Shown here: positions 53,601-62,300 of the stretch, piece by piece
How positions within the stretch are numbered: the stretch's first letter is position 1
How the letters are laid out: each line of letters starts with the position of its first letter
NCBI GenBank assembly: GCA_019420585.1
Contig: JAHZGX010000026.1
Location: forward strand, 5,263 to 69,262
Length of the DNA stretch: 64,000 bases
From: Prevotellaceae bacterium
Lineage (GTDB): Bacteria; Bacteroidota; Bacteroidia; Bacteroidales; Bacteroidaceae
Direction of reading: 5' to 3'
Position numbers and translations under genes: made by a program
Notes under the pieces: model-generated
Seen by the model: the letters and a program-made list of their open reading frames with translations, nothing else
Told to the model about the DNA's origin: nothing
The model's database searches: none

Positions 53601-53964
53601 GGAAAAAGGAGTCTATGGTCTCCACACGAAAGTGCCCATAATCATGCAGGATGGATGTGAGGACAGTCTTTGCTCGGTTGCGGAGCACGGAAGGGGCTAC
53701 TTGAATGCCTTTTTGTTCCAGGTGGGCAATGACGGCATTCAGCATACCCTTGCTGTCCTGCAGGTCGTGCCCAATGGCATAGAGTGATGCCAGGATGCGG
53801 TTTTTCATCTCGGCGGTTGCCTTGTTGGTGAATGTGACAGCCAAGATATGCTCTGCCTCATGGCTTTGTGGTGTGGCCAGCAGCAAGGCTATGTATTCTG
53901 CAGTGAGGGTGAAGGTCTTCCCTGATCCTGCTGAGGCTCTGTAGATGGTAAGGTGTGGACTCAT
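50650..53964 (-). CDS. UvrD/RecB-type helicase-nuclease, AddA-like subunit
   Basis: A 1104-residue SF1A helicase with nuclease domain. The start is the ATG at 53964 (MSPHLTIYRASAGSGKTFTL, cited as the N-terminus); the upstream TTG at 53973 overlaps the -7 box. Motif I ASAGSGKT, motif II IDEFQDTS, motif III GDVKQSIYRWRGG, motif V LTIHKSKGLEY, motif VI YVAFTRARCNL. The C-terminal PD-(D/E)XK site is RPDRVVIEPGLISVIDYKFGKK. With the downstream AddB-like subunit it forms an AddAB-type recombination nuclease. The start codon lies 6 nt behind the promoter box. Confidence 0.9.
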   Translation of the reverse strand: MSPHLTIYRASAGSGKTFTLTAEYIALLLATPQSHEAEHILAVTFTNKATAEMKNRILASLYAIGHDLQDSKGMLNAVIAHLEQKGIQVAPSVLRNRAKTVLTSILHDYGHFRVETIDSFFQSILHTLARELGLASGMRIELNNKQVVSRAVDRVMEHLAERPPVRQWVLDYVREQIESNDHWDIRGGMNSLGTCIYEETYQSRQEQVRRTSEEEQEQNTQFKRTLWALRNQHETHTRQGAQELILHINSQCLNFDRISHGQDTLAPFLQRASLMGTDSGRGITYEMPTSRITNAMQNPEKLLRAADRKNGKLMDEATETARRLEHFCTNYSESLHILNSIRLALHYLPPLRLLGTIEEEATLISAEAGQFLLSRTAALLSQMVDRTDAPFVLERAGVQFRHIMIDEFQDTSRMQWNNFRSLLLENIATGGDSLLVGDVKQSIYRWRGGDWEILQGAKRELANLLPHELTLDTNWRSLPEVVNFNNDFFPKAASLLDAQDCDARFKLSDIYRDVAQKCAYSNGMQGMASVCLYKKQRNSKPEDYEERMVGEMVVNIRELKQQGVQENEIAILVRRNSTAARLLTLFHDMAPDISLVSDEAFLLQASVSVQMLIAALQLIADGMEKLDPVVLRYLMLHYQQDVQGIDIPLCQVMEQHPQDVLPRELTSMREQMLRLPLHQLTERLYHTLQLERIEGQDAYVLTFMDELQTYLRDNPQDIYQLLQAWTESIATRPIPGGETGGIRILTIHKSKGLEYHTVLLPYMDWNMGIDSMHENLLWCSTGEEPFNQLGPLPIRLSRLMEHSAFGSDYQEEMLQRRVDTLNMIYVAFTRARCNLMTWGVTSTSRKLTCVGDLIYNTLEMHEEEDTLRYQQGILCGSLFGNRQAKEPPEPKKQDEQRMHMPHGSHNAQDITMSTRPPSMHFMPSSQSYRFIRSLGDEASEYTQADSYIETGKLMHYALSQIGCSSEASAVMDKIEAEGLAEQSQAWKKARRAIEHGLANPIVSQWFAPGKRFVRECNIICKDPQTAMAEVKRPDRVVIEPGLISVIDYKFGKKKQEYTTQVQEYMRHISAMYPNTEVQGWLWYVYSGHTERVYSNATQQDTERT

Positions 53965-53970
53965 ATGTCG

Positions 53971-53978
53971 CAAAGGTA
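53971..53978 (-). promoter_or_regulatory. -7 box TACCTTTG for the AddAB-like operon
   Basis: TACCTTTG on -, 6 nt before the ATG. It implies an mRNA with almost no leader. Confidence 0.65.
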
Positions 53979-53994
53979 GGCATTATCTGTCTAA

Positions 53995-54036
53995 AACGAT
54001 GCGGGAGGAAAGATAAATTTATCTTTCCTCCCGCAT
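53995..54036 (-). terminator. 19-bp palindromic terminator of the GH43 gene
   Basis: 53999-54017 and 54018-54036 are exact reverse complements with no loop (arms ATGCGGGAGGAAAGATAAA). On - it is followed by CGTTTTAG. It lies 47 nt past the GH43 stop and just upstream of the AddA-like promoter. Confidence 0.7.
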
Positions 54037-54082
54037 GCAAGTTCGGCGTGTGTGTGATATATCGTCACACAATTATGCCTCA

Positions 54083-55102
54083 TTACTTTCTGCTGTTACG
54101 CTTGGCCTGGCGAAGTGCTTTCTTGATGGGGCGTGCCTCTACGCCCTCAAAGGTCATCTTGACAGGGGCTATGGTTCCGTCTTCCAGAAAGACAAGGCGG
54201 TCTATGCAGGTTTCCCGATAGTTGCCATCAGTCTTGTCGAGGGGGCGGCGGTGATATATGATGTAATACTCATCTTTTCCTGGAATCTGCAAGACGGAAT
54301 GGTGTCCTGCTCCACGGGCAACGGTGTCATCTTTCTGCAGGATTTTACCCTTGCGCTCAAATGGTCCGAAGGGTGTGTCAGAAATGGCATATGCCACGCA
54401 GTAATCCGGTCCAGTCCAGCCGCCTTCACTCCACATGAAGTAATACTTTCCGTTGCGCTTCAGCATGAAGGGGCCTTCCACATAACTCTCACTGGGAGTC
54501 ACTTCATGAAACAACTGCCCGTCAGGCCACGGTATGATGGACAGAAGGTCGGGGCTGAGGCGGCACACATTGCAGTGCCTCCATCCTCCGTAATACATAT
54601 AATATTGCCCATCGTCATCGCGGAACACATACTGGTCAATGGGCTGTGCACCATTTACAATGTCGCTAATCAATGGCTTTCCAAGTGCATCCACGTAAGG
54701 GCCTTCGGGTTTGTCGGATACAGCCACACCTATACCGCCCACTTCACCTTGGTGAACATCGTTGGCACCGAAAAAGAGGTAGTATTTGTCATTCGCCTCA
54801 ATGATTGCCGGAGCCCACAGCGCGCGTCTTAGCCAACTGATGTTTTTCTGTTCCAAGACACGTTCATGCTTGGTCCAGTTTACAAGGTCGGTACTCGAAA
54901 ACGCATCGAAATAGAGTTGTTCGTCAAAGGGAGCACTGTATGTGGGAAACACCCAGTATTTTCCTCCCATTACGGCAGCCTCTGGGTCGGCGTATGTACC
55001 TTGGAAAATGGGGTTGCCACTTCGCTTTTTGTCTTTTGCGCAGGCTGGTGCCACTGCCAGTATCAGGCAGGTGAGGGCTATGGATAGGACTTTTCTCATC
55101 AT
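54083..55102 (-). CDS. glycoside hydrolase family 43 protein
   Basis: A 339-residue exported glycosidase. The start at 55102 opens a signal peptide (VLSIALTCLILAVAPACA); the upstream frame to 55426 lies over the neighbouring gene and is not real. The five-bladed propeller acids are visible: GTYADPEAAV (Asp, catalytic base), QPIDQYVFRDDDG (Asp, pKa modulator), SYVEGPFMLK (Glu, acid). Members cleave arabinose, xylose or galactose linkages in plant glycans; the exact specificity is not readable. No SusC/SusD genes are near, so it is not in a standard PUL. Confidence 0.87.
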   Translation of the reverse strand: MMRKVLSIALTCLILAVAPACAKDKKRSGNPIFQGTYADPEAAVMGGKYWVFPTYSAPFDEQLYFDAFSSTDLVNWTKHERVLEQKNISWLRRALWAPAIIEANDKYYLFFGANDVHQGEVGGIGVAVSDKPEGPYVDALGKPLISDIVNGAQPIDQYVFRDDDGQYYMYYGGWRHCNVCRLSPDLLSIIPWPDGQLFHEVTPSESYVEGPFMLKRNGKYYFMWSEGGWTGPDYCVAYAISDTPFGPFERKGKILQKDDTVARGAGHHSVLQIPGKDEYYIIYHRRPLDKTDGNYRETCIDRLVFLEDGTIAPVKMTFEGVEARPIKKALRQAKRNSRK

Positions 55103-55149
55103 AATCTTATGCTTGTTGTGAATTTGTGCTAATACGTAGTATTCAGGAA

Positions 55150-56514
55150 TTAGTTCTTGAAAGAATGTATGGGTGCTGGGATGCGTCCTGTGCGGTTGAC
55201 AAATGCCGCGCAACTGAAACCGTTGACTGGCATTATGGGCGCATAGCCGAGCAGACCGCCGAACTCCACAGTTTCGCCCACGCTCTTGCCAATGACAGGG
55301 ATGATGCGTACGGCTGTGGTTTTCTGGTTGACCATGCCTATGGCTGCCTCGTCGGCAATGATGCCGCTTATGGTGGTGGCTGGCGTATCGCCGGGAATGG
55401 CTATCATGTCCAGTCCCACAGAGCATACACAGGTCATGGCTTCCAGTTTTTCCAGTGTGAGTGCACCTGCCTGTACGGCATCTATCATGCCTTGATCTTC
55501 ACTGACGGGGATAAACGCACCACTCAAACCGCCCACATAACTGCTGGCCATTACGCCGCCCTTTTTCACTTGGTCGTTCAAGAGAGCCAAGGCTGCAGTA
55601 GTACCTGGTGCACCGGCGTGCTCCAGGCCAATCTCACAAAGGATGTCTGCCACGGAATCGCCTACTGCGGGGGTGGGGGCAAGGCTCAGGTCGATGATGC
55701 CGAAGGGGATGCCTAGACGTTTGGAGGCTTCCTGAGCCACATACTGACCTACTCGGGTAATCTTGAAGGCCGTCTTCTTGATGGTCTCGCAAAGCACCTC
55801 AAAACTTGCTCCACGTATGCTCTTCAGTACATGGTGCACGACACCAGGACCACTTACACCTACATTGATGATTGCATCAGCCTCACTTACGCCGTGGAAT
55901 GCGCCGGCCATGAATGGGTTATCATCGGGAGCGTTGCACAGGACAACCAGTTTGCCACAGCCGAGTGAGTCATTTTCTTTGGTTGCCTCGGCTGTCTGTA
56001 AGATGACTTCACCCATCAGTCTTACTGCATCCATGTTGATTCCAGTCTTCGTGCTACCCACATTCACGCTGCTGCAGATGCGCTCTGTGGTGGCCATGGC
56101 CTGTGGTATGGAACGAATCAGCAGTTCATCGGAACGTGTCATCCCCTTGCTTACGATGGCACTGTATCCGCCCAGGAAGTTCACACCTACCTCTTTTGCG
56201 GCGGCATCTAGTGTTTTTGCAATGCGTACATAGTCTTCCGGCGTGTGGCAGCATGCGCCTCCCACCAGGCTGATGGGGGTTATGGAGACGCGCTTGTTGA
56301 CTATGGGAATACCTATCTCCCGGCTGATTTCCTCACCTGTGGATACTAGGTTTTTGGCCAATGCAACAATCTTGTTGTATATCTTGCTGCAGCATGCATC
56401 CAGGTCTTTATCGGCGCACTCCAGCAGGTTTATTCCCATGGTGATGGTGCGGACATCCAGAGTCTCCTCTTCCACCATCTTGTTGGTCTCAAGGACTTCG
56501 TTGATGCTTATCAT
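55150..56514 (-). CDS. PFL family protein (DUF711 / UPF0210)
   Basis: A 454-residue cytoplasmic protein of the UPF0210 family, annotated as PFL-like because of structural resemblance to pyruvate formate-lyase; no glycyl-radical activity is established. Typical segments: ETLDVRTITMGINLLECAD, VNKRVSITPISLVGG, CSSVNVGSTKTGINMDA, NVGVSGPGVVHHVLK, DLSLAPTPAVGDSVADIL. It is always paired with a small ACT-domain protein, which here lies 46 nt upstream, as expected. Confidence 0.92.
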   Translation of the reverse strand: MISINEVLETNKMVEEETLDVRTITMGINLLECADKDLDACCSKIYNKIVALAKNLVSTGEEISREIGIPIVNKRVSITPISLVGGACCHTPEDYVRIAKTLDAAAKEVGVNFLGGYSAIVSKGMTRSDELLIRSIPQAMATTERICSSVNVGSTKTGINMDAVRLMGEVILQTAEATKENDSLGCGKLVVLCNAPDDNPFMAGAFHGVSEADAIINVGVSGPGVVHHVLKSIRGASFEVLCETIKKTAFKITRVGQYVAQEASKRLGIPFGIIDLSLAPTPAVGDSVADILCEIGLEHAGAPGTTAALALLNDQVKKGGVMASSYVGGLSGAFIPVSEDQGMIDAVQAGALTLEKLEAMTCVCSVGLDMIAIPGDTPATTISGIIADEAAIGMVNQKTTAVRIIPVIGKSVGETVEFGGLLGYAPIMPVNGFSCAAFVNRTGRIPAPIHSFKN

Positions 56515-56560
56515 TTTTCAGAGTTTGTAGTTAGACGGAAAAGTGTGTTGGTATACGGGT

Positions 56561-56833
56561 TCAGATGCGGTGCATCTTTTCAAAGATGGCTTCCTTCTGA
56601 CACTTTATCTGCACACCCAGTTCTTGCCCAACCTGCTCCAAATCGCTTACAATTAAGGCAAAGTCCTTGTCACAGGAGGCCATGTCTGCTATCATCATCA
56701 TGTTGAAATAGCCTTGAACGATGGTCTGTGTGATGTCAAGGATGTTAATCTTGCTTTCAGCCAGGTAAGTGCATACCCGTGCAATGATGCCTGTAGTGTC
56801 TTTTCCAACTACTGTAATGATAATCTTTTCCAT
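56561..56833 (-). CDS. ACT-domain protein (UPF0237)
   Basis: A 90-residue single ACT domain: KIIITVVGKDTTGIIARVCTYLAES (strand-helix with the ligand-site Gly), INILDITQTIVQGYFNMMMIADM, then VSDLEQVGQELGVQIKCQ. It probably binds an amino acid and regulates the partner PFL/DUF711 protein encoded 46 nt downstream. Confidence 0.92.
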   Translation of the reverse strand: MEKIIITVVGKDTTGIIARVCTYLAESKINILDITQTIVQGYFNMMMIADMASCDKDFALIVSDLEQVGQELGVQIKCQKEAIFEKMHRI

Positions 56834-56864
56834 ATTGTTTCTTTTTATGTATTGTGTTATTTGA

Positions 56865-57176
56865 TTAAGGTTGTTCGTTACTCTTTTCGAGTGTCAGTAT
56901 TTCTTTATGGCACATGTCAAGTTTGAGTGTGCCTCCTACCCATATGGTATGAGGTTCTTCATGTTCCAGCAGATGCCATTCTGCTGGTTTTTCCGAATTG
57001 AGCCACTGTATGCAGAGAGGCCCCTTGATGGTGATTCCGTCAGTAGTCAGTATTCTATGGTATGCCTTGCTGGGCGTTTCCTTATTTCCTTCTGCCTTGT
57101 CCTGTTGGTTTCTCCTTTGTGTCTGCATTGTTTTCTGCTGTTTCACTTTTTGAAGTCCTAGTTCCAACACTTCCAT
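56865..57176 (-). CDS. small hypothetical protein
   Basis: A 103-residue basic, hydrophilic protein with a Gln/Lys-rich first third (KVKQQKTMQTQRRNQQDKAEG) and a more structured remainder (RILTTDGITIKGPLCIQWLN, HTIWVGGTLKLDMCHKEI). No signal peptide or recognised domain. It begins 5 nt after the DUF4296 stop and ends 31 nt before the ACT gene, both on -, so it fits the operon. The opposite strand is also open here, so coding is likely but not certain. Confidence 0.5.
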   Translation of the reverse strand: MEVLELGLQKVKQQKTMQTQRRNQQDKAEGNKETPSKAYHRILTTDGITIKGPLCIQWLNSEKPAEWHLLEHEEPHTIWVGGTLKLDMCHKEILTLEKSNEQP

Positions 57177-57181
57177 CAGCC

Positions 57182-58240
57182 TTATTGTCGTCTGTTGACT
57201 TTTCGTGGGCGTGTTGCGTGTTGCGGGGCAAAGGGGGATGTTGTTCTTTCCTTTTGCACTTGTATGTTGGATGTGTGGAGGTGTGCATCACGCAATTGTG
57301 TGGGCGAAAGTCTTTGGCGTGGTACTTCGGAACCTTGATTATCAAGGCTGGTCGTGTCAACCATTAGTGTGTCTTGTCTGGTTGTCGCTGAGTCAATGTG
57401 CAGGGGCGTTTCTACTGCTTTCTTGTGCATCCTTATTAGAGAAATATCACTGAGCAACAGTGCTTCTGCTTGTATCTTGTCCATTCTTGCATTTCCTGTT
57501 TGCTCCCTGGAGGACATGTATATCATGGTGGTAACCTGGGTGGGGCGCAAACTGTCTAGTGCTGAAATCGGTTTCCAAAAGAGTTCTGTCTCCCTGTCCC
57601 CGTATATGCGTGACGTAGTACTGGTTACCGTATCGTTTTCAAAGCGGATAATCAACTGGACGTAAACATCGGGGAGGTTGCTTTGACTTACTTTCTGTGT
57701 GTTGCAATGCCAAATAAACGAGTCGCCTGCCCGCGTGGCAGTGTCTGCTGGCCAGTTGAGCATAAGTAGGTTATGCAGCCTGTCCGGGGTCAATGTGGCA
57801 TGGCGCATTCCCGTCCATACGTTGGCCGTGTCTCCTTGAGTGGTCAGGTTTGCATATTTGCTTGCTGCATTGATGCCGGTTTCTCTAGTGCCCATATTGC
57901 TTCCGCGCGCATCTATCTTGGCACACACACGTTCACAGATAGCAGCCATCTGCTCAGAATGTGCACTATAATAGACCATGGAAGAATCAAATACAGCCTC
58001 TTTTATGTGGTGTTTCTTCAGTGTTGCACGTATGTACATGTAGCGTAGTTCATCGGCGTTACGTCCTTCGCTGCGTGCTTCTGCCATTCCTTGTGCCAGA
58101 TGGTAATCTACCAGTAATTCTTCCATGACATCAGGTGACAGGATGCCTGATGGTCTTCTGGGCTTACAGCCTGACACTCCTGTCAACAGCATACTCATCA
58201 GAAGCAGCGTGTATAGCCAATGGCATTTCGTATGCTTCAT
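57182..58240 (-). CDS. DUF4296-type lipoprotein
   Basis: A 352-residue lipoprotein: signal peptide (WLYTLLLMSMLLTGVSGC, lipobox VSGC, Cys at about residue 25). The N-terminal ~100 mature residues match DUF4296 (LSPDVMEELLVDYHLAQGMAEAR, then RYMYIRATLKKHHI and DSSMVYYSAHSEQM). A longer C-terminal extension is Thr/Gln-rich and ends in a basic stretch (ATRPRKVNRRQ). The ATG at 58240 is chosen over 58297 because the signal peptide starts there. It overlaps lspA, whose product would process this lipoprotein, by 4 nt. Confidence 0.82.
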   Translation of the reverse strand: MKHTKCHWLYTLLLMSMLLTGVSGCKPRRPSGILSPDVMEELLVDYHLAQGMAEARSEGRNADELRYMYIRATLKKHHIKEAVFDSSMVYYSAHSEQMAAICERVCAKIDARGSNMGTRETGINAASKYANLTTQGDTANVWTGMRHATLTPDRLHNLLMLNWPADTATRAGDSFIWHCNTQKVSQSNLPDVYVQLIIRFENDTVTSTTSRIYGDRETELFWKPISALDSLRPTQVTTMIYMSSREQTGNARMDKIQAEALLLSDISLIRMHKKAVETPLHIDSATTRQDTLMVDTTSLDNQGSEVPRQRLSPTQLRDAHLHTSNIQVQKERTTSPFAPQHATRPRKVNRRQ

Positions 58241-58842
58241 GATTGAATTACCTTGCGATAGAATATCAGCAAGGCCACCACACCGCAGGATATGCATGCA
58301 TCGGCCAAATTGAATATCGGGCTAAAGAATATGAAGTGCTTTCCGCCAGCCATGGGAATCCATTCTGGCCAGTCCCATTCCACTAAAGGAAAGTAGAACA
58401 TATCCACCACTCGTCCCATCATCATGCTGCCATAGCCGGTACCCCAAGGCACAAACTCTGCCACCATGGGTGCGGGAGGGTTATTGAATATCATGCCGTA
58501 GGATACACAGTCAATGATATTTCCGGCCGCTCCTGCAGTAATCAGCACCAGGCACAACAGCAATCCCCAAGACACGCCCTTGCGTATGTTGTGTACAATG
58601 ACGTATGTGAGCATAGCCACCATTACGATTCGGAACGATGTGAGGAAGAATTTGTTGAAGATTTCTGCCCCGAAAGCCATGCCATTGTTTTCTGTAAAGA
58701 GTATCTGGAACCAGTCTGTTACATGTATGCTTTGGTGCATGTACATGTGTGTCTTTACTGTTATCTTGATGATTTGGTCTGCCATCAAGATAATCAGTGA
58801 CAACAGAGTTGCCGCCGTGACTTGTTTTCCCTTTCTTGTCAT
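58237..58842 (-). CDS. lspA: lipoprotein signal peptidase (signal peptidase II)
   Basis: A 201-residue inner-membrane aspartyl protease that cleaves prolipoproteins after lipidation. Four membrane segments. The catalytic regions are VLITAGAAGNIIDCVSYGMI (N-x-x-D motif, first Asp) and FNLADACISCGVVALLI (second Asp). ILFTENNGMAFG is the conserved N-terminal ENxGxAF block. A Bacteroidota-type insertion (PPAPMVAEFVPWG) lengthens the loop between the two Asp. It follows the TraR/DksA gene by 85 nt and overlaps the DUF4296 gene. Confidence 0.95.
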   Translation of the reverse strand: MTRKGKQVTAATLLSLIILMADQIIKITVKTHMYMHQSIHVTDWFQILFTENNGMAFGAEIFNKFFLTSFRIVMVAMLTYVIVHNIRKGVSWGLLLCLVLITAGAAGNIIDCVSYGMIFNNPPAPMVAEFVPWGTGYGSMMMGRVVDMFYFPLVEWDWPEWIPMAGGKHFIFFSPIFNLADACISCGVVALLIFYRKVIQS

Positions 58843-58927
58843 GCCTTTCTTCTTGGGTGTCCTATTCCTTATAATATATTACGTACGTGTGTGCATGCGC
58901 GCGAGTTGCTGTTGCGTGTGCCGTCTT

Positions 58928-59317
58928 TTAGTGGCGTTTTTGGTCTCTTGCATGTTTAGCCTCAATGGACAGAGTGGCGTGTGGTACAGCCCGCAGACGT
59001 TCCTTGGGAATCAGTTTGCCTGTCTCCCTGCAGATTCCGTAGGTCTTGTTGTCAATGCGTATGAGTGCAGCCTCAAGTCCTTGGATAAATTTTTGCGAGC
59101 GCGCAGCCATACTGATGAGTGCCTCCTTGCTCTGCGTTTCACTGCCTTCCTCCAGTACATGGTATGTGGGCATAGTGTCATCTATGCCGTTATTGTTGCG
59201 GTTGCTTAACTGATCAATAAGCACTTCGTAGTCCTGTTTGGCTACTTTGAGTTTCTCCTGAATGATCTCTCTGAACTCTTCGAGTTCTTTATCGGAATAT
59301 CTGAGTTTCTCTTCCAT
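58928..59317 (-). CDS. TraR/DksA family protein
   Basis: A 129-residue DksA-like regulator: N-terminal coiled coil (EELEEFREIIQEKLKVAKQDYEVLIDQL, cited as a region) and C-terminal zinc-finger-like part (YGICRETGKLIPKERLRAVPHATLSIEAK). Only one of the four zinc Cys of E. coli DksA remains (CRET instead of CxxC, and none in the second pair), as in other Bacteroidota members. It probably binds the RNA polymerase secondary channel. It lies 54 nt after ileS and 85 nt before lspA, the conserved Bacteroidota gene order. Confidence 0.9.
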   Translation of the reverse strand: MEEKLRYSDKELEEFREIIQEKLKVAKQDYEVLIDQLSNRNNNGIDDTMPTYHVLEEGSETQSKEALISMAARSQKFIQGLEAALIRIDNKTYGICRETGKLIPKERLRAVPHATLSIEAKHARDQKRH

Positions 59318-59371
59318 AATCTGTTTCTTGATGTTGCTGTACTTGTTTTATGGTCGCTCTGTGGATTTGCA

Positions 59372-62300
59372 TTATGCTTTCTTTACGGATAGTTCTGTAC
59401 CTTCAGCACAGATGCTGTCGGCCAGCACCTGTTGGGCAATGTATTGCTTGAACTGATTCAGGCAGCGCGCATTCTCTTCGGATGCGGGTATGGTAACGTG
59501 TATACGGTCGGTTATTTCAAAACCGCTTTCCTTGCGTAGGGTCTGTATGTTGCGTACCAGTTCGCGTGCCATGCCTTCCAAGCGTAGTGTGTCCGAAATT
59601 TCCAAATCCAAAGCCACAGTCAGCGTGCCCTCGTTGGCTACACTCCAGCCGGGGATGTCTTGGCTGAAGATGTCCACGTCAGCCAGTTCCACATTGGCTT
59701 CTTCTCCGTTAGCCAGTTTCAGCATGATGCTTCCATCGTGTTCCAACTGACTTATTTGCTGCTGATTCATGGCCTGAACGGCAGCATTCACGGTTTTCAT
59801 CAAAGGGCCGAACTTCTTTCCCATGACCCTGAAGTTACACTTTACCTGTTTCACTAGTACGCCTTCTGCTTTGACAAACTCCATCTCCTTCACGTTTACT
59901 TCGTCAAGAATCAGTTGCTTCATGGCTTCCAGACGTTGCTTCTGAAGCGCATCCGTGGCAGGTATGGCCACTTTCTGAAGGGGCTGCTTAACTACGACTT
60001 GCTCTTTCTTTCGCAAACTGAGTATCATGGATGTCAGTTGCTGTGCCAGTCTCATGCGCTCCTCCTGCTCTGCGTCAATATATGCTTCCTTGGTTAGGGG
60101 GAATGCGCAGAGGTGTACACTCTCCACCTTCTTCGTGCCTGGGCGGTCTGTGGCACTCGTCAAATCTCTCCATAAGCGGTCCGCATAGAATGGAGCGATG
60201 GGTGACATCAGCCTGGCAATGGTTTCCAGACAGGTATACAGGGTTTGGTAAGCACTCTGTTTGTCCTTGCTCATGGCATTGCCCCAGAAGCGTTTCTTGC
60301 TCAGTCGTACGAACCAGTTGCTTACCTGATCTACGGTAAACGCCTGTATCAGTCGGCCTGCCTTTGTAGGCTCGTAATCCTCATAGCATTGCTTTACGTC
60401 CTTTATCAATGTATTCAAGCAGGAAAGCAGCCACCGATCCATTTCCGGACGCTCTTCAACGGGGATGTCTTCTTCCTCGTAGCACCAGCCGTCCACGTTG
60501 GCATACATGGCAAGGAAACTGTAAGTCTGCGCCAGTTTGCCAAAGAATGTGCGTGTTACCTCCTTTACACCTTCCTCGTCAAACTTCAGGTTGTCCCATG
60601 GTGCGCTGTTGGTTATCATGTACCAGCGTAAGGGATCGGCTCCATATTGCTCAATGGCGCCGAATGGATCCACGGCGTTGCCTAGTCTCTTGGACATCTT
60701 CATGCCATTCTTGTCCAATACCAAACCGTTGCTTATCACAGTGCGGTAGGCCACGCTGTCAAATATCATGGTGGCCAGTGCGTGTAACGTGTAAAACCAT
60801 CCACGTGTCTGATCCACACCTTCTGCTATGAAATCTGCAGGGAATGCCTTGCCTTTATCTATTGCATCGCAATTCTCAAATGGGTAGTGCACCTGTGCGT
60901 AAGGCATGGCACCGCTGTCAAACCACACGTCTATCAAGTCACTTTCCCTAGTCAGTATGCTTCCATTGGCACCTGTCAGCACAATTTCATCCACCATGGG
61001 GCGGTGCAGGTCTATGCGGTCATAGTTTTCCTGGCTCATGTCGCCGGGTACAAAGCCTTTTTCCTTCAGTGGGTTATTCTTCATTACGCCAGCTTCCACG
61101 CTTTTCTCTATTTCCTGATAGAGTTCTTGCAGTGAGCCGATACATATTTCTTCGCGTGTATCACGATTGCGCCAAATGGGCAGCGGAGTACCCCAGTAAC
61201 GACTTCTTGAGAGATTCCAGTCATTGAGATTTTCCAGCCACTTGCCGAAGCGTCCTGTGCCGGTGCTCTCCGGTTTCCAGTGAATGGTGTTGTTCAGTTC
61301 CATCATACGCTCCCGGGCTTTTGACGCACGTATGAACCAACTATCAAGAGGGTAGTATAGGATGGGCTTGTCAGTGCGCCAGCAGTGTGGATAGTTGTGC
61401 ACATGCTTCTCAATGCGGAAAGCTGTGCCTTGTTCCTTCATCTCTATGGCCATCACCACGTTCAAGTCCATCTCCTTGCTGGCAGACTTCTCATCGTACT
61501 TGCCGTTCTGGTTGTACTTGGGATCATAAGCGTTTTTCACATAGTCGCCGCTGTGCTTCCAGTAGTCCTTGCAAACGCATTTTTCTACAAAGTCCGGTCG
61601 CATGTCCTCGCGTACAAAATACTTTCCTTGGAAGTCCACCATAGGTCTGGTATCGCCAGCCTTGTCTATTATGAATAGGCTGGGGATGCCTGCATCACGT
61701 GCCACCTTGGCATCGTCTGCGCCGAAGGTGGGGGCAATGTGCACTATTCCTGTGCCATCCTCTGTGGTTACATAGTCACCAGAGATAATTCGGAATGCCT
61801 CTTCTGTCCTGTCTGTTACCTGGTCGTCCACCAAGTCGCAGGGCTTTACCCATGGCATTAGTTGCTGGTAGTGGAGTCCCACCAGTTCCGGTCCCATACC
61901 GCGCCAGAGAACTTCGGGTACGGTCTCGGTGCCGTCCTCGTTTTTCGTGGCAGGGAAATGCTTGGCCAGCAATGCATCAGCCAGAATATATACGGCTTCC
62001 TCTCCACTGTAGGGGTTCTTGCCCAGCACAGCCGCATATTCTATTTTAGGTCCCACGCAGAGCGCAGTGTTCGATGGCAATGTCCAGGGTGTGGTGGTCC
62101 ATGCCAGTGCATATACCGTATGCCCCTTTGTGTCAAAAGGTACCGTGTCAATCACTTTGAACTGTGCTGTCACCGTGGTATCCTTTACATCGCGGTAGCA
62201 TCCGGGTTGGTTAAGTTCATGGCTTGACAGGCCGGTGCCTGCAGCCGGGCTGTAGGGCTGTATGGTGTATCCCTTGTACAGCATGCCTTTCTGATAGAGT

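Noticed and set aside
54083..55102. GH43 gene as part of a polysaccharide utilisation locus
   Set aside because: No SusC/SusD pair, sensor or other glycosidase is adjacent.
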